Source: a virus
Reading direction: 5' to 3' (one strand)
Virus record (IMG/VR): IMGVR_UViG_3300017922_000017
Location: 1 to 21,024 of that record
DNA: 21,024 nucleotides
Numbering within the stretch: position 1 is the stretch's first letter; the number at the start of each line of letters is the position of its first letter. Shown here piece after piece: positions 20,882-21,024 of the stretch. The notes beneath the pieces are model-generated. The model did not search any database and had not been told where the DNA came from. It saw only the letters and a program-made list of their open reading frames with translations. The position numbers and the translations under genes are program-made.

Positions 20882-21024
20882 TCAGCTTCCTCCATCAAAC
20901 CTTGCCGTGACTTCGAGCAATACGGCCCCTCCGGTGTTGCAAGCCGGTTGCAGTAGTGCCGTTTGCTGTTCCAGGTGCAACACCGCTCGCAAATCTCCAA
21001 TGGCACCTCTTTTGCCAAGACCAA
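20812..21024 (-). CDS. Small Cys-rich protein, truncated at the window edge
   Basis: The frame is open from the right window edge to the stop at 20812, giving 70 residues; it probably begins to the right of the window. It holds four cysteines in the order CERCCTWNSKRHYC ... YCSK and a hydrophobic/charged helix (GLMEEAEWLKREGILPAR), so a small zinc-binding domain is possible. No family recognised. Its end overlaps the VRR-NUC start by 70 bp. A GAGGTG lies at the left of the visible frame, so a start in this window at TTG or GTG is not excluded. Confidence 0.5.
   Translation of the reverse strand: MVLAKEVPLEICERCCTWNSKRHYCNRLATPEGPYCSKSRQGLMEEAEWLKREGILPARRNTTSKKRSLK

Noticed and set aside
1-21024. 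CRISPR array, tRNA genes, IS elements or integrase/att site
   Set aside because: No regularly spaced repeats, cloverleaf-like sequences, transposase or integrase frames were found by reading both strands; the only mobile element seen is the intein.

Overview
This window is one contiguous piece of a tailed double-stranded DNA phage or prophage, most likely a long-tailed siphovirus of a Gram-negative host. A Gram-negative host is inferred from a spanin-like pair (an inner-membrane protein with an outer-membrane lipoprotein nested in it) next to the endolysin. Genes are packed with 4 to 25 bp overlaps, mostly behind clear Shine-Dalgarno sequences, and nearly everything runs on the minus strand, so the transcript reads from the right edge to the left. 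No integrase, transposase, repressor, tRNA or rRNA is visible, so lytic versus temperate cannot be decided here. The exact host is not readable; a deltaproteobacterial host is only a guess from general gene style.

Layout in the direction of transcription (right to left): a small Cys-rich protein, a VRR-NUC nuclease, a small hypothetical protein, dCTP deaminase, a 42-residue protein, an A/T-rich PAPS-reductase/IbrA-like PP-loop protein and a SAM methyltransferase (21024-18316). Then comes packaging: TerS, and TerL interrupted exactly at the Walker A lysine by a 333-residue LAGLIDADG intein (18340-15370). A double zinc-ribbon protein and a MuF/SPP1 gp7-like head protein follow (15367-14175).

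The portal and an HK97 gp10-like connector protein (12318-14089) are inverted onto the plus strand. They are separated from the flanking leftward genes by a divergent intergenic region (12161-12317) and a bidirectional terminator (14137-14170). Leftward transcription then resumes with an XkdF-like head protease carrying a scaffold that appears to be also made from an internal start, a lambda-D-like decoration protein and a lambda-E-like major capsid protein (12160-9677).

A lysis cassette (M15 endolysin, holin candidate, spanin pair, coiled-coil/TM protein; 9600-8104) sits between capsid and tail genes. After it come Mu gp36-like and gp37-like neck/tail proteins, the tail tube protein, tail assembly chaperones joined by a probable -1 frameshift, the tape measure protein, and then distal tail, hub, NlpC/P60 peptidase and the start of a tail-tip protein. 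This last series has the same order as genes g11-g15 of the Rhodobacter gene transfer agent.

The most striking point is the TerL intein. It lacks an N-terminal Cys/Ser/Thr, yet has the Trp-Cys-Thr residues of class 3 inteins, and it splits the ATP-binding loop so that DNA packaging should depend on protein splicing. Others are the inverted portal block, the nested scaffold with a duplicated helix, the tandem zinc ribbons, and the low-GC PP-loop gene.
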